From NCBI GenBank assembly GCA_022842065.1, contig JALHQH010000007.1, positions 116,115-180,114 of the forward strand: DNA of 64,000 bases, written 5' to 3'. A model generated the notes under the pieces. The model ran no database searches, had not been told where the DNA came from, and was given only the letters and a program-made list of their open reading frames with translations. This document shows, piece by piece, positions 35,452 through 44,388 of this stretch. The stretch is from Caldilineaceae bacterium. GTDB lineage: Bacteria > Chloroflexota > Anaerolineae > Caldilineales > Caldilineaceae. Position 1 is the stretch's first letter; every line of letters begins with the position of its first letter. A program made the translations under genes and the position numbers.

Positions 35452-36654
35452 TTATAAACCGAGCGCCGCGCGCCCAATCGCCGTCAAGGCTACGTCATCC
35501 ATTGGGGGATTACCAAGGCCGGCACGCACATCGCGGAAGTAACGTTCCAAGGGAGTCGTCCGTGACAGCCCCGCAGAACCGACGACGCGCAGTGCCAGAT
35601 CGGTCACCTTGATCGCGTTATTGGTGGCGAGATACTTCGCCCCCGCCAATTGCCATGCCAGTCGGTCATGTTGATCAGGGTGGGCCAGCCAGCTTTCCGC
35701 CGTACTGTAGAGTACAGAACGCGACTGAAAAAGCAGCAGTTCGATCTCGGCAACGCGGTGTTGGATCGTCTGTAATTCGGCGATGGGACCGGGTAAACCG
35801 TTCGGTTGGCGCTCACGCGCATAGTTCACGGCGAAGTCACGCGCCGCAAAGGCAATCCCAGTGTAGACCGCACCTGTAACCAAGCCCCAGACGCGCGGGT
35901 CAGTGGGAATACGCGCCCCGGTTTCCGACAACAGGGCTTCATCCGGCAGTTCCAGATCGGTCAAGATGACATCGTGGCTGGCGGTGGCACGCATGCCCAG
36001 GTTGTCCCAAGTCTCTTCAATCTGCAGCCCTGGTGTACCAGCCGGCACAAGGAAGTTCGCCCGCCGTGGTAGCTGCCCTTCCTCGTGGACAGCCGCCATG
36101 ACGGTGAAATAGCGCAGGGCCGGTGCCAAACTGGCCCAACTCTTGCGGCCATTTAGCCGCCAGCCGGTGGCCGTGCGCGTGGCCGTGGTGCTGGGCAACC
36201 CGCCACGGGACGGGCTACCCAGATCCGGTTCACTGGCCGCGGCGTTGATCAAAGCCCCCTCCGTCACAATCTCGCGGCAAAGGCGCTCGAATAGTGCAGG
36301 CGGCCAGGCGCGCGTCTGAGCCAACATCCCCACATGGCCGATATGCATGGTTGCAGCCAACGCCACCGAGCCATCGCCGCGCGCCAGACGCTCCTGGGCC
36401 AGGGCAACCTCTAACACATCGGCCCCACAGCCGCCCCATTCCTTAGGCACGGTCAAGGCCAGGTAGCCGGATGTGTGCAGGTCGCGAAAGGTATCAAAGG
36501 GAAATGTATTCTCACGGTCGTGGACGGCAGCATTGGCGGCCGCGCTCACGGCCAGGCCGTCGGCCAAGTTCATAAACTCGGCTTGCCGTTCGGTGCGCGG
36601 GTAGAGCGGGAAGATGCCGTCTTGTTGTTTGAGTAGTGCGGATGGGTGAGTCAC
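35452..36654 (-). CDS. acyl-CoA-dehydrogenase-fold flavin monooxygenase (SfnB/DszC-like)
   Basis: Protein of 400 residues. It begins at GTG 36654, overlapping the upstream stop by 4 bp (GTGA). The three-part acyl-CoA dehydrogenase fold is recognised from Y-L-A-L-T-V-P-K-E-W-G-G, A-A-A-S-E-P-D-L-G-S-P, W-R-L-N-G-R-K-S-W-A-S and the C-terminal T-T-P-L-E-R-Y-F-R-D-V-R-A. The arrangement next to organosulfur genes matches SfnB/DszC enzymes, which use reduced flavin and oxygen to attack sulfur compounds, rather than fatty-acid dehydrogenases; the usual catalytic base for acyl-CoA is not evident to me. Substrate unknown. Confidence 0.85.
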   Translation of the reverse strand: MTHPSALLKQQDGIFPLYPRTERQAEFMNLADGLAVSAAANAAVHDRENTFPFDTFRDLHTSGYLALTVPKEWGGCGADVLEVALAQERLARGDGSVALAATMHIGHVGMLAQTRAWPPALFERLCREIVTEGALINAAASEPDLGSPSRGGLPSTTATRTATGWRLNGRKSWASLAPALRYFTVMAAVHEEGQLPRRANFLVPAGTPGLQIEETWDNLGMRATASHDVILTDLELPDEALLSETGARIPTDPRVWGLVTGAVYTGIAFAARDFAVNYARERQPNGLPGPIAELQTIQHRVAEIELLLFQSRSVLYSTAESWLAHPDQHDRLAWQLAGAKYLATNNAIKVTDLALRVVGSAGLSRTTPLERYFRDVRAGLGNPPMDDVALTAIGRAALGL

Positions 36655-38324
36655 TCGTGCTCCTCCAGATAGACGGTTTCAAAGCTCGGCGCATAGGCGA
36701 TGCGTTGGGTCAGCCCCTTAACCCACGGGCGGGCCGCAATGATCGTGCGTTGGTCAAAGAGTGGCGCAATCGGGGTTTCCACCACAGTGATCGCCTGGAT
36801 CTGGCGGTAAAGCGCCTGTTGCTCGGCCAGGTCGGTCGTTACAATGGCTTGATCGAGCAGTGCATCAACCTCTGGGTTGTTATAACCACCATTTTGGGTT
36901 GCGTGCAGGGCCGCTTTGGAAGAGGTGAGCCGGCGTAGGATGTAGTTTGGATCACCACTTGCCCAGCAGTTATTGGTGAGCGCCAGGTCAAACTCGCCCT
37001 GTGCGCGGGCATCGGTCAGCGCGGCAGCCTCTAGCTGTTTCAGTTCAATGTCCAAACCAAGCGGACTGAGCGTCGCTTGCAGGTAGGCGGCAATTTGGGG
37101 GAAGGGCCAGGCATTGATCCCTTCGCCCGGCGGGGTCAAGACCAACACCACCTTGGCGCGCGTGTCGCCCAGCACTTCTTTGGCTAACCGCTCGGCTTCG
37201 GGCAGGTCATAGCGCAGTTGGGCAGCGGGGTCGGTATTGAGCCAGAGCTTATTTGGACTGATCATGATACTTTGGGCCGGGGTGGCAAAACCATAGAGCA
37301 GGTCGCGGACCAAAGACTCACGATCCACGGCCAAACTCACCGCCTGCCGCAGCCGGGCATCGTTAAAGGGCGCCTTGACCCCGTTAAAGCTGAGCTGGCT
37401 GGAGCAGGCCGAAACATGGTCGCTGACCACAAATTCAGGGTCTTGGCTCAGTTCGCGCGCTTGGGCCGAGAGCACCGCGCCCAGTTCAACCAGGGCATCG
37501 ACCTCGCCGGACTTGAGCGCTGAGAGGCGTGAGTTGGCATCGGGATAGATGCGCAGCGTGATCTTGGTCAGTGCCGGTTTTTCGCCCCAGTAGTTCTCAT
37601 TGCGCTCCAAAATCGCATATTGATCGCGCTTCCAATCTACGAGTTTGTAGGGGCCGGTGCCGATGGGTAGACCGACGATGTTGCCATTTTCGGCAAAGAC
37701 TTTAGGCGAGAGCATGGCGCTGTAATGGTTGGCAATCGAATAGGGCAAGAGCGGGCGTGGCGTGGCATAGACAATGTGGAAGCTGAACTCGTCTACAACC
37801 TCAATCGCCGTCGGCTCGCCATAAATTTCGGGGAAGTTGATCCCGCCCAAGAAAATCGAAGGCCGGCCACTGACCACCGCAAAACGTTTGATGGCCGCGA
37901 CCGCCGCTTCCGCATTAAATGGCTCACCGTCAGAGAAATTCACATCTTGGCGCAGGTCAAATGTCCAGGTCAGGCCGTCGTCACTGAGCGTCCACTTTTC
38001 AGCTAAGCCGGGGTATGGTTTCAATTCATCATCATACCGAATTAATGGTTCCCAGACTTGCAGGCTGGCATGGGCGTAGATCCAGTCTTCTTCACCATTG
38101 ACCAAATTACGCGAAATGCCGGCGGTCAGTTCTTGGACTTCCGCTAATTTCGGTTCACCGGCCGTTGTCGCCGCCGCTGATTCGGCAGCCGGGGCCGTCG
38201 TCTCGGCCACAGGCGCAGCGGGTGCACAGGCTGTGACGAAGAGCAACAAAACGAGCAGCAGGTTAAAGCGCAAGAGTCGCGCACGCAACCGTTGCGGTGG
38301 CAAAACGTTAATGAAGGTTGTCAT
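36651..38324 (-). CDS. peptide-type ABC transporter substrate-binding lipoprotein (SBP family 5)
   Basis: Protein of 557 residues with a lipoprotein signal ending V-T-A-C at about residue 33. The family 5 features are P-Y-P-G-L-A-E-K-W-T-L-S-D-D-G-L-T-W-T-F, R-Q-D-V-N-F-S-D-G-E-P and P-I-G-T-G-P-Y-K-L. These bind oligopeptides, nickel, glutathione-like or other ligands outside the membrane. The two permeases of the importer are immediately upstream, but no DppD/DppF-type ATPase is in the operon. In the sulfur context a thiol peptide or a sulfur-containing ligand is plausible but not shown. Confidence 0.92.
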   Translation of the reverse strand: MTTFINVLPPQRLRARLLRFNLLLVLLLFVTACAPAAPVAETTAPAAESAAATTAGEPKLAEVQELTAGISRNLVNGEEDWIYAHASLQVWEPLIRYDDELKPYPGLAEKWTLSDDGLTWTFDLRQDVNFSDGEPFNAEAAVAAIKRFAVVSGRPSIFLGGINFPEIYGEPTAIEVVDEFSFHIVYATPRPLLPYSIANHYSAMLSPKVFAENGNIVGLPIGTGPYKLVDWKRDQYAILERNENYWGEKPALTKITLRIYPDANSRLSALKSGEVDALVELGAVLSAQARELSQDPEFVVSDHVSACSSQLSFNGVKAPFNDARLRQAVSLAVDRESLVRDLLYGFATPAQSIMISPNKLWLNTDPAAQLRYDLPEAERLAKEVLGDTRAKVVLVLTPPGEGINAWPFPQIAAYLQATLSPLGLDIELKQLEAAALTDARAQGEFDLALTNNCWASGDPNYILRRLTSSKAALHATQNGGYNNPEVDALLDQAIVTTDLAEQQALYRQIQAITVVETPIAPLFDQRTIIAARPWVKGLTQRIAYAPSFETVYLEEHE

Positions 38325-38448
38325 CTGTGTATCTGTCCTTCTGATTGTTTGTTACAGTTGTTGAAATATTGCTTTCTTCGATCATTGCGGCCGGCCTAGC
38401 GACTTGTCACGCCAGCCGTAATGACCGAAGGCTTTTGTGCTTTCAGCA

Positions 38449-39336
38449 TTAGTTATGGCCGCGGTCGGCCAGATCGCGAATGGCGTCGCCCAGCAAATTG
38501 CTGCCGAGGGCGACCAAGGTAATACAGATACCTGGGCCAAGAATCAGGAGAGGAACTTGGCCAAAGTAGGGGCGCGCATCGTTGAGCATCACACCCCAGT
38601 CTGGGTTGGGTGGCTGCACGCCAAGCCCCAAAAAGCTAAGACTACTAACAATCAAGAGCAGCGCCCCCAGATCGAGGGTAGCAAGCACAATGACCGTAGA
38701 GAGCAGGTTCGGTACCAGATGGCGCAGCACAATGCGGAAGGGACTACAGCCAATCCCGACGGCAGCCTCCACATATAACTGCTCACGTAGTGACAGGATC
38801 GAGGCACGGAAGATGCGGGCGTGGCCAACCCAACCGGCACCGATCAGGGCAATGAGCATACTTTGCGTGCCAGGCCCCAAGATGCCAAGAATCGCCAGTG
38901 TCAGGAGCAGGCTTGGCAGCGCTAGGAGCATCGTCAAGAGTGTCGAGATCGCCAGGTCAATCTGTCCACCAGCATAGCCGGCCACAACTCCGAACAAAAG
39001 TCCGATCAAGACAATCCCAATGGTGCTGACAAAAGCGAGTGACAGGGTTGTCCGCCCCCCATACAGTAAACGACTGAACATGTCCCGGCCCAGTTGATCA
39101 GTCCCCAGAGGATGTTCCAGGCTTGCTCCGGCCAGCAGATTGGTCATATCCAAGGTATTTGGGTCATAAGGTGCTATGACAGGTGCAAAGATGGATGCCA
39201 AGATGAATGCACCGAGGATGATGGTGGGCACGAGTGCTTGTCCAAAGCGCCGCAACGAGAGTCGCCGCAACCATGCACCCAGATCAAACCGGCGCGGTGC
39301 CAAAGGTTCCAACCGTATCATTTCCGTTGTACTCAT
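38449..39336 (-). CDS. peptide-type ABC permease, DppC-like
   Basis: Protein of 295 residues. It has an N-terminal cytoplasmic tail, six membrane helices, the N-terminal P-Y-D-P-N-T-L-D region and H-P-L-G-T-D-Q-L-G-R-D-M-F-S-R-L, the signature of DppC/OppC. The EAA-type loop holds L-R-E-Q-L-Y-V-E-A-A-V-G-I-G. Its ATG overlaps the TGA of the DppB-like gene by 4 bp. It forms the permease pair for the binding protein encoded downstream. Confidence 0.93.
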   Translation of the reverse strand: MSTTEMIRLEPLAPRRFDLGAWLRRLSLRRFGQALVPTIILGAFILASIFAPVIAPYDPNTLDMTNLLAGASLEHPLGTDQLGRDMFSRLLYGGRTTLSLAFVSTIGIVLIGLLFGVVAGYAGGQIDLAISTLLTMLLALPSLLLTLAILGILGPGTQSMLIALIGAGWVGHARIFRASILSLREQLYVEAAVGIGCSPFRIVLRHLVPNLLSTVIVLATLDLGALLLIVSSLSFLGLGVQPPNPDWGVMLNDARPYFGQVPLLILGPGICITLVALGSNLLGDAIRDLADRGHN

Positions 39337-40283
39337 TGTTGACTCCCGTTGGTTGCGCCCAACCGCACCCGTGGATCAAGCAAGCCGTAACTAATGTCAG
39401 TTAGTAGATTGACAATAACAAACGCTACCCCAGCCAGCAGGACATAGGCCCCGATCACAGGCAGGTCACGCCCAGAGATCGCCGCAATCAGGGCGGTACC
39501 CATGCCCGGCCAGGCAAAAATGGTCTCGATGACAATCGCCCCAGCCAAGAGCTGGCCAAACCGCAAGCCCAATACGGTGACAATTGGGAGCAAGGCATTT
39601 GGCAGGGCATGACGCAGGGTAACAATCCGCCCAGCCAATCCTTTGGCGCGCGCGGTGCGAATATAATCCAGCCGCCAGACCTCGATCACCGCACTACGGG
39701 TGAGACGCATCAGGCCTGCCGCCGGCCCGGCGGATAAGGCAAGAACGGGCAGAATCAGGTAACGCGGTCCGCCATAACCGGCCGGCGGCAAGCTATGCAG
39801 GATCTCGGCGAACAAAGTAATGAGCAACAGCGCCAACCAGAATGATGGGACTGCGGCCAGCAACAACGTTAGCCAACGCCCAGCTACATCCAGGAATGAA
39901 CCGGCCGTGAGCCCAAAGACTAGGCCTAACCCAATGCCAACTACGGTGGTAAAGGTGAAGGCAGTTAGCCCCAGGCGCAAGGTTGGCTCGATCCGTTCGC
40001 GGATAATGTCGTTGACAGTGCGCGCCGAAAGAAACGACGTACCCAGGTCACCGCGAGTCAACCCCACCAACCAGCGCCCATAGCGCACCAGAAAGGGGTC
40101 ATTCAAGCCAAGTTTTTCGCGGTAGGCGGCAATCGCTTCGACCGTGGGTTCTTGCCCCCCGGCGCGCAGTGCGATTTCAGCCGGATCGCCACGCGCGGCG
40201 GTCGTCAGAAAAAAGGCCGCCAGGGTGAGGAATAAGAGCGTCGGCAACATGACCGCCACGCGCCCTAGAATATAACTGCCCAT
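39333..40283 (-). CDS. peptide-type ABC permease, DppB-like
   Basis: Protein of 316 residues from ATG 40283 with GGGGAG 6 bp upstream; a longer frame to 40424 would add 47 residues outside the fold. Six membrane helices are predicted, and Y-I-R-T-A-R-A-K-G-L with R-H-A-L-P-N-A-L-L-P-I is the DppB-type EAA loop. It is the first full gene after promoter P4 and the Cys-rich leader at 40524-40685. It partners the next two genes. Confidence 0.93.
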   Translation of the reverse strand: MGSYILGRVAVMLPTLLFLTLAAFFLTTAARGDPAEIALRAGGQEPTVEAIAAYREKLGLNDPFLVRYGRWLVGLTRGDLGTSFLSARTVNDIIRERIEPTLRLGLTAFTFTTVVGIGLGLVFGLTAGSFLDVAGRWLTLLLAAVPSFWLALLLITLFAEILHSLPPAGYGGPRYLILPVLALSAGPAAGLMRLTRSAVIEVWRLDYIRTARAKGLAGRIVTLRHALPNALLPIVTVLGLRFGQLLAGAIVIETIFAWPGMGTALIAAISGRDLPVIGAYVLLAGVAFVIVNLLTDISYGLLDPRVRLGATNGSQQ

Positions 40284-40523
40284 GCATTGCTCCCCAATAA
40301 ATTTTGTCTGTACAGTTCTTGGGCAGTCGCTTTCCGCCCAGCCAGCCAGTGCCAGGATAAAAAGTGCCCATGATTGAGATGAAGCGTGGCTGAGAACGCG
40401 GGTTACCAGCGGTTGATTATCCAAGGTCGGTCAGCAGCATGGGTCATGGTGTTGGTTGTCCCAACGAGGACACACAACAGCGCTAACTTGAATTGCTGAC
40501 TTTGGACAGAGCGCAGGTTCCCG

Positions 40524-40685
40524 CTACCTACAGCAGCAGCGCGCATGCCGTGGCTGATCACATGCCAGACAGCCGGGAGGACAACAACAGGAGGTCGAAC
40601 AGTTGCGGTGGATGATGAAGGATTGGGGAAAAGCCGCATAGAAAAAAGGTGAATGAGTAGATTGACAACGACTGATTGACATCAT
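40524..40685 (-). CDS. cysteine-rich leader peptide (10 Cys in 53 residues) after promoter P4
   Basis: The frame starts at one of two adjacent ATGs (40685 or 40682) after AAAGGGGGA, and has 53 codons ending in TAG at 40524-40526. Ten codons are Cys, including T-S-C-C-C-P-P and a closing H-A-R-C-C-C-R. The start is about 36 bp after the predicted transcription start. The 3' end TGCTGCTGTAGGTAGCGGG is almost the same as in the 63314-63397 leader. Runs of Cys codons just ahead of sulfur genes are the hallmark of attenuation by charged tRNA-Cys. About 240 bp of further leader separate it from the DppB-like gene; I see no clear T-run terminator there. Confidence 0.8.
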   Translation of the reverse strand: MMSISRCQSTHSPFFYAAFPQSFIIHRNCSTSCCCPPGCLACDQPRHARCCCR

Positions 40686-40727
40686 TCCCCCTTTCTAAAC
40701 CAACAGAATTACAACAAATACCGATAC

Positions 40728-40783
40728 ACTATACCAGCCCTTGGTAACAGGCGTAGTGGCAAGGGCGTAACAGTCAAGTAACA
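40728..40783 (-). promoter_or_regulatory. TGTTACC-array promoter P4
   Basis: On the minus strand: TGTTACT at 40783-40777, TGTTACG at 40772-40766, a degenerate third copy, TGTTACC at 40749-40743, then 9 bp and TATAGT at 40733-40728. It heads the leader peptide at 40524 and the 17-kb unit 4. Confidence 0.85.
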
Positions 40784-40811
40784 AAATTGCCGCCCAGATA
40801 ACCGACCAATA

Positions 40812-40935
40812 CAGCGTCAGCTAAGTTCTGCAGGGTAAAATCTGCCCCCTCCCAGCCTCCCCCTTGGGGGAGGAGCCCTTGTCGCGGCATGACGGTCCCC
40901 TCCCCTTGGGGAGGGTTAGGGAGGGGCTAAACTAG
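40812..40935. repeat. G/C-rich palindromic element sharing a 15-bp end with 30738-30896
   Basis: Starts with GTCAGCTAAGTTCTG, then C-rich and G-rich palindromes and GGGAGGGTTAGGGAGG. It lies between the aldolase gene end of unit 5 and the P4 operator of unit 4. Confidence 0.7.
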
Positions 40936-40979
40936 CAGAACTGCCTTGACACTGGACTCGATCCTAAGCGGCCAAGCCA

Positions 40980-41651
40980 CTAAGCCGAACGGAAACGCTG
41001 CATATGGGCGCGCTCCCGTTCCAGCGCGTCGGGCGGGAAAGGCTGCGCACCACCCAGGGTTTGCGCGTCCAACAATAGCTCAGCCGCCTCTTCCATAATC
41101 ACAATGATCTGGGCCGCCGCCGCCGGATCAACACCAAAGGCAAGCACGCCATGATTGCCCAGTAGGACCGCCGGCACCAGCGGGTGTTCGCGCAGTTGTG
41201 CGGTGATATTGGCCACAGATTCGGCGGAACCGCGCGGCGCCCACGGGGCAACGGGGATGGCGTCCACAATGCCAAAGCGCAAAAACGCTTCATAGACGAC
41301 CGGCAACGGCTTGTTCGCAATCGCAAAACTGGTCGCCCGCGGGGAGTGGGTGTGGATCACCGCGTTGACATCGGGCCGCTCACGGTAGACCCCGGCGTGC
41401 ATCCCCACGATCTCACGGGCAACCGCCGCGATCTCCCCTTCCACCAGTTCGCCGTCGAAGGTGACCACGACAAATTGCTCCGGCGTCAAATGGTCAATGT
41501 GACCACCGGCGGTCAGGAGAAGTCGATCTGATTCGGGCAGGCGCACACTCAGGTTGCCGTGGCCGCTGTGCGACATGACCGCGGTCTCGAACAGGCGGTT
41601 GGCCGCCCCGATCAACTGTTGGCGTTGGGCAAGATAACTCAGATTGCTCAT
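40980..41651 (-). CDS. class II aldolase/adducin-family protein
   Basis: Protein of 223 residues. S-G-H-G-N-L-S-V-R near residue 32, the zinc ligands in I-H-T-H-S-P and the late H near L-L-G-N-H-G-V mark the class II aldolase/adducin family (FucA, AraD, MtnB). They cleave sugar phosphates, or dehydrate or epimerise related compounds. In sulfur scavenging, a class II aldolase can release a two- or three-carbon fragment from a thio-sugar phosphate; the sequence does not decide. Its start overlaps the amidohydrolase stop by 4 bp (ATGA). Confidence 0.9.
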   Translation of the reverse strand: MSNLSYLAQRQQLIGAANRLFETAVMSHSGHGNLSVRLPESDRLLLTAGGHIDHLTPEQFVVVTFDGELVEGEIAAVAREIVGMHAGVYRERPDVNAVIHTHSPRATSFAIANKPLPVVYEAFLRFGIVDAIPVAPWAPRGSAESVANITAQLREHPLVPAVLLGNHGVLAFGVDPAAAAQIIVIMEEAAELLLDAQTLGGAQPFPPDALERERAHMQRFRSA

Positions 41652-42589
41652 AGGTTGGTTCCTTTGGGCTGGGTTAATAAACGGATGGTATTATCGTGCA
41701 GAATCGCGGCTTGATCGGCCTGATTCAAATCCAGTGCAGTCAGCAAAGCGGTCACTTCGCTGCGAAGGGCAATCGGCATGATCGGCCAATCACTGCCCAA
41801 GAGCACTTGTTTTGGGCCAAGGAGATCCAGGGCAAAGCGGATGGCGGCGGGGTCAAAGCCCATCGTGTCGATGTACAGCCGCTGCCGCGTGAGGCTGGGC
41901 GGTGTGCCCTGCCAACCATCCTCACGCAGCCGCTCCGGATCACTGATGCCGGCAAAGAGCAGGGCCGCGACGCCGATCATCGGGATCACCACTTTGAGAT
42001 CAGGCAGTTCATCAAAGAGACCACTACGCAACATCGCCAAAATGCTCACCGCATCCTCCGTACCGCGCGCCAAGAGGACGCCACTATGCCCCAGGCGGCC
42101 ATAACGCTCAGTCAATCCCGCCGGGCTGATCGGGTGGACAAAGACGGGGACACCGAGCGCTGCGGCCGCGGCAAAGGTGGGTCGCGCTTGGGGCGCATCG
42201 AGCCAGCGATCCCCCAGCGCGCAATCGACACAGATCCCACCCAGGCCCAAGCTTTGCACGGCACGTTCGACTTCGCGCGCCGCCACCTCGCCTTGAAACG
42301 CGTCAATCGTCGCCAGCGCCAACAGCCGCCCAGGGTAACGATCCACCAGCGTGGCAAAGTGATCGTTGATCTGTGCGATCAACCCGGCACTTAACTGTTC
42401 ACCCGGTGCGACCAGCGAAGCAGTCGGCGCGCTCAGCACTTTGGCATCGACCCCAGCTGCGGCTAGCGCGTCCAGTTGCGCCTCAATGTTGGTGATCAAC
42501 GGCCAGACGCGCGCCAGGCCACGCAAGCCAGGGGCCGACGGGGTTGCTGCCCAAGCCGCATCATAGTAGTGACTGTGAAAATCGATCAA
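41648..42589 (-). CDS. amidohydrolase (ACMSD-like TIM barrel)
   Basis: Protein of 313 residues from TTG 42589; AAAGGAG lies 8 bp upstream. The start I-D-F-H-S-H-Y-Y gives the metal-binding H-x-H of the amidohydrolase-2 / ACMSD group, and G-S-D-W-P-I-M-P near the C-terminus gives the metal Asp. The family decarboxylates or hydrolyses carboxylated substrates with a zinc or similar ion. It lies between ATC hydrolase and a class II aldolase, suggesting one breakdown path for a carbon-sulfur compound. Substrate unknown. Confidence 0.88.
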   Translation of the reverse strand: MIDFHSHYYDAAWAATPSAPGLRGLARVWPLITNIEAQLDALAAAGVDAKVLSAPTASLVAPGEQLSAGLIAQINDHFATLVDRYPGRLLALATIDAFQGEVAAREVERAVQSLGLGGICVDCALGDRWLDAPQARPTFAAAAALGVPVFVHPISPAGLTERYGRLGHSGVLLARGTEDAVSILAMLRSGLFDELPDLKVVIPMIGVAALLFAGISDPERLREDGWQGTPPSLTRQRLYIDTMGFDPAAIRFALDLLGPKQVLLGSDWPIMPIALRSEVTALLTALDLNQADQAAILHDNTIRLLTQPKGTNL

Positions 42590-42633
42590 GCGCAGTGCTC
42601 CTTTGGTCGTTACAGAGAAATAGAAGGGTACTA

Positions 42634-42697
42634 GGTGACAGTCACTGTCCACAAGGATCGGGCAGCACAAAACATTTTGCGGACAGTGACTGTCACC
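42634..42697. repeat. 17-bp perfect inverted repeat GGTGACAGTCACTGTCC
   Basis: Arms at 42634-42650 and 42681-42697 are perfect inverted copies, each with its own inner palindrome GTGACAGTCAC. It lies between the amidohydrolase start and the ATC hydrolase gene. A dispersed element or operator is possible. Confidence 0.7.
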
Positions 42698-42730
42698 TTA
42701 TAGATAACACAAATAGAGGTGACACAAAGT

Positions 42731-42775
42731 GGGCTGCGCATCAGGGGATGCGCAGTACACGATTGTGCAATCTTT
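42731..42775. repeat. second copy of the CTGCGCATC/GATGCGCAG palindrome
   Basis: Shares CTGCGCATC-N-GGGGATGCGCAG and TACACGA with the 10577-10624 palindrome. Its outer arms are poorer. No coding sense is seen. Confidence 0.65.
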
Positions 42776-42794
42776 ATTTGTTTCCTCTATTAGA

Positions 42795-43313
42795 TCATGG
42801 CGTAGACGTAGCCGGCACCTTGCTGTAGCGGAAGGTACAACAGGGGGCACCTTGCATGATCGTCTGCTCACGCACCAGTTCGATCTCCGGATTGAAGCCT
42901 TCGATCAACGAATAGTCGCGATTGCAAGAGAGCACCGCACCCAGATCAGCCAGGCCGAGCGATTGATACATCTCGGCATAACGACAGCGGGTCACGTTGA
43001 AGAAATAGTGCTCCTCATTCTGTTCGAGCACTTCAATTTCCAGCGCGTTCCCTTTGCGCCAGTCGCCGGCCGAGTTAGAGAAGGCGAGCAGCGAATTGTC
43101 ACCCACTTGCGCAGCCCGTTCAGCGCCCTGTTGCTGGGCGACGTTGATAATCGTCTCACGCAGGATCGCAACGACCCGCGCGCGGTCAAACTCTGTGGCC
43201 AGGGCATTGACAAAGGAGCTGATGATGCGCGCTTCGATCTCGCGACGTTTTAAGACGCCAATTTCATTCAGCGTGTCGGGGGGCAATTCGGGAACCAGTG
43301 GGATAGCGGTCAT
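42795..43313 (-). CDS. L-2-amino-thiazoline-4-carboxylic acid (ATC) hydrolase family protein
   Basis: Protein of 172 residues, the usual length. The signature [12 protein letters not shown] near residue 100, L-S-C-N-R-D and [12 protein letters not shown] at the C-terminus define the ATC hydrolase family. The known reaction opens the thiazoline ring of 2-aminothiazoline-4-carboxylate to a carbamoyl-cysteine, from which cysteine is made. This fits a role in scavenging a cysteine precursor. The C-A-C pattern and double Cys late in the protein are family features. It is the middle gene of unit 5 and lies 10 bp past an LLM gene. Confidence 0.93.
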   Translation of the reverse strand: MTAIPLVPELPPDTLNEIGVLKRREIEARIISSFVNALATEFDRARVVAILRETIINVAQQQGAERAAQVGDNSLLAFSNSAGDWRKGNALEIEVLEQNEEHYFFNVTRCRYAEMYQSLGLADLGAVLSCNRDYSLIEGFNPEIELVREQTIMQGAPCCTFRYSKVPATSTP

Positions 43314-43323
43314 GATAACTCCT

Positions 43324-44361
43324 TTAGGCGGTAGCTAATAATGCTTGAGATAAAATGTGTTCATTTTGTCGCGGCTGCCAACCGAGCGCCGGGGCGATCT
43401 GGGCGGCGATTTGTTCAAACATCTGAATGGCCCGATCCAACGGCGGCGTGGCCGGATTGAATTGTAGAATCAGATCGGTTGCATAGGGCAAGACGCGGTC
43501 GGCCAGCAGAAACTCGGCAATCTCATCAGGGTGCCCATAGGCGATATGCATACGCGCACAATAGGCTTCGAGCGAAAGGCCGGCGGGGAATTGCCCCTTC
43601 TGGACCATCAGCTCGGCAAAGCGGCCAACCCCCTCGCGCAATTCAGCCAGTGCGCTCCGTTTATCGGCCGCAGGATAGATGCCGCGCGAGAGGGCGATGC
43701 GTGCGCGGCCTGAAGTACCCGGCCAACTTTCCACAAATGCCTGGGCAACTGGCAGTTGATTTTCATCCGTCGGCAAATCACTTTCCCAGGCCGACCGCGC
43801 CAGCAGCAGCCCGGCCCCCTGGCGGGCCACGTATTGGGCACCGGGCACGCTAAGCGCGCTCTGCCAGAGCCGATCAGTCAGGGTCGGAGCCGGTGGTTGG
43901 AGCAGTTGACCTTGAGTTCCCAACGGCTCACCCGCAAAGGCACGCTGTAGAGTCGCGACCGCCGCTGTCGTCGCCTGGTGACGGTTGGTAATGTCAACGC
44001 CAAAGGCTTCAAACTCCAGCGGGTCACCGCCGCTACCCACGCCCAATTCCAGCCGGCCATTGCTCAGCGCATCCACCACCGCCGCATCTTCCGCCACGCG
44101 CACAGGGTGCATGAAAGGTAATAGGATCACCGATGCACCCAGGCGGATCTGGCGGGTCCGCTCTGCGGCGACGGCTAACAACGGAAGAAGTGACGGGAGC
44201 CGTCCCGCCACTTCTTTGAAATGATGTTCAGCCAACCAACCGACGTCAAAGCCCAGTTGATCAGCGACGCAAAAGAGTTCCAAGGTCTCTTGATAGATCT
44301 GCCGCGGATTACCGTGACCTTCACTGTGCGTTAAAAACCCAAGGCGAATGCGTTGGCTCAT
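43324..44361 (-). CDS. LLM-class flavin-dependent oxidoreductase
   Basis: Protein of 345 residues from ATG 44361, chosen by [15 protein letters not shown] near residue 45, [15 protein letters not shown] and [10 protein letters not shown] place it in the LLM family. The middle and C-terminal parts differ from the four LLM proteins at 23.7-28.7 kb, suggesting another substrate. It follows the permease gene of unit 5. It would depend on reduced FMN from a reductase encoded elsewhere. Confidence 0.88.
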   Translation of the reverse strand: MSQRIRLGFLTHSEGHGNPRQIYQETLELFCVADQLGFDVGWLAEHHFKEVAGRLPSLLPLLAVAAERTRQIRLGASVILLPFMHPVRVAEDAAVVDALSNGRLELGVGSGGDPLEFEAFGVDITNRHQATTAAVATLQRAFAGEPLGTQGQLLQPPAPTLTDRLWQSALSVPGAQYVARQGAGLLLARSAWESDLPTDENQLPVAQAFVESWPGTSGRARIALSRGIYPAADKRSALAELREGVGRFAELMVQKGQFPAGLSLEAYCARMHIAYGHPDEIAEFLLADRVLPYATDLILQFNPATPPLDRAIQMFEQIAAQIAPALGWQPRQNEHILSQALLATA

Positions 44362-44388
44362 GCAAGTTCCTTTCAAAGAGCGCAGAAA

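Noticed and set aside
40403..40639. A 78-residue frame on the minus strand in the leader of unit 4
   Set aside because: It lies in a different frame from the Cys-rich leader, which has a ribosome site and conserved end; this frame shows no family features.
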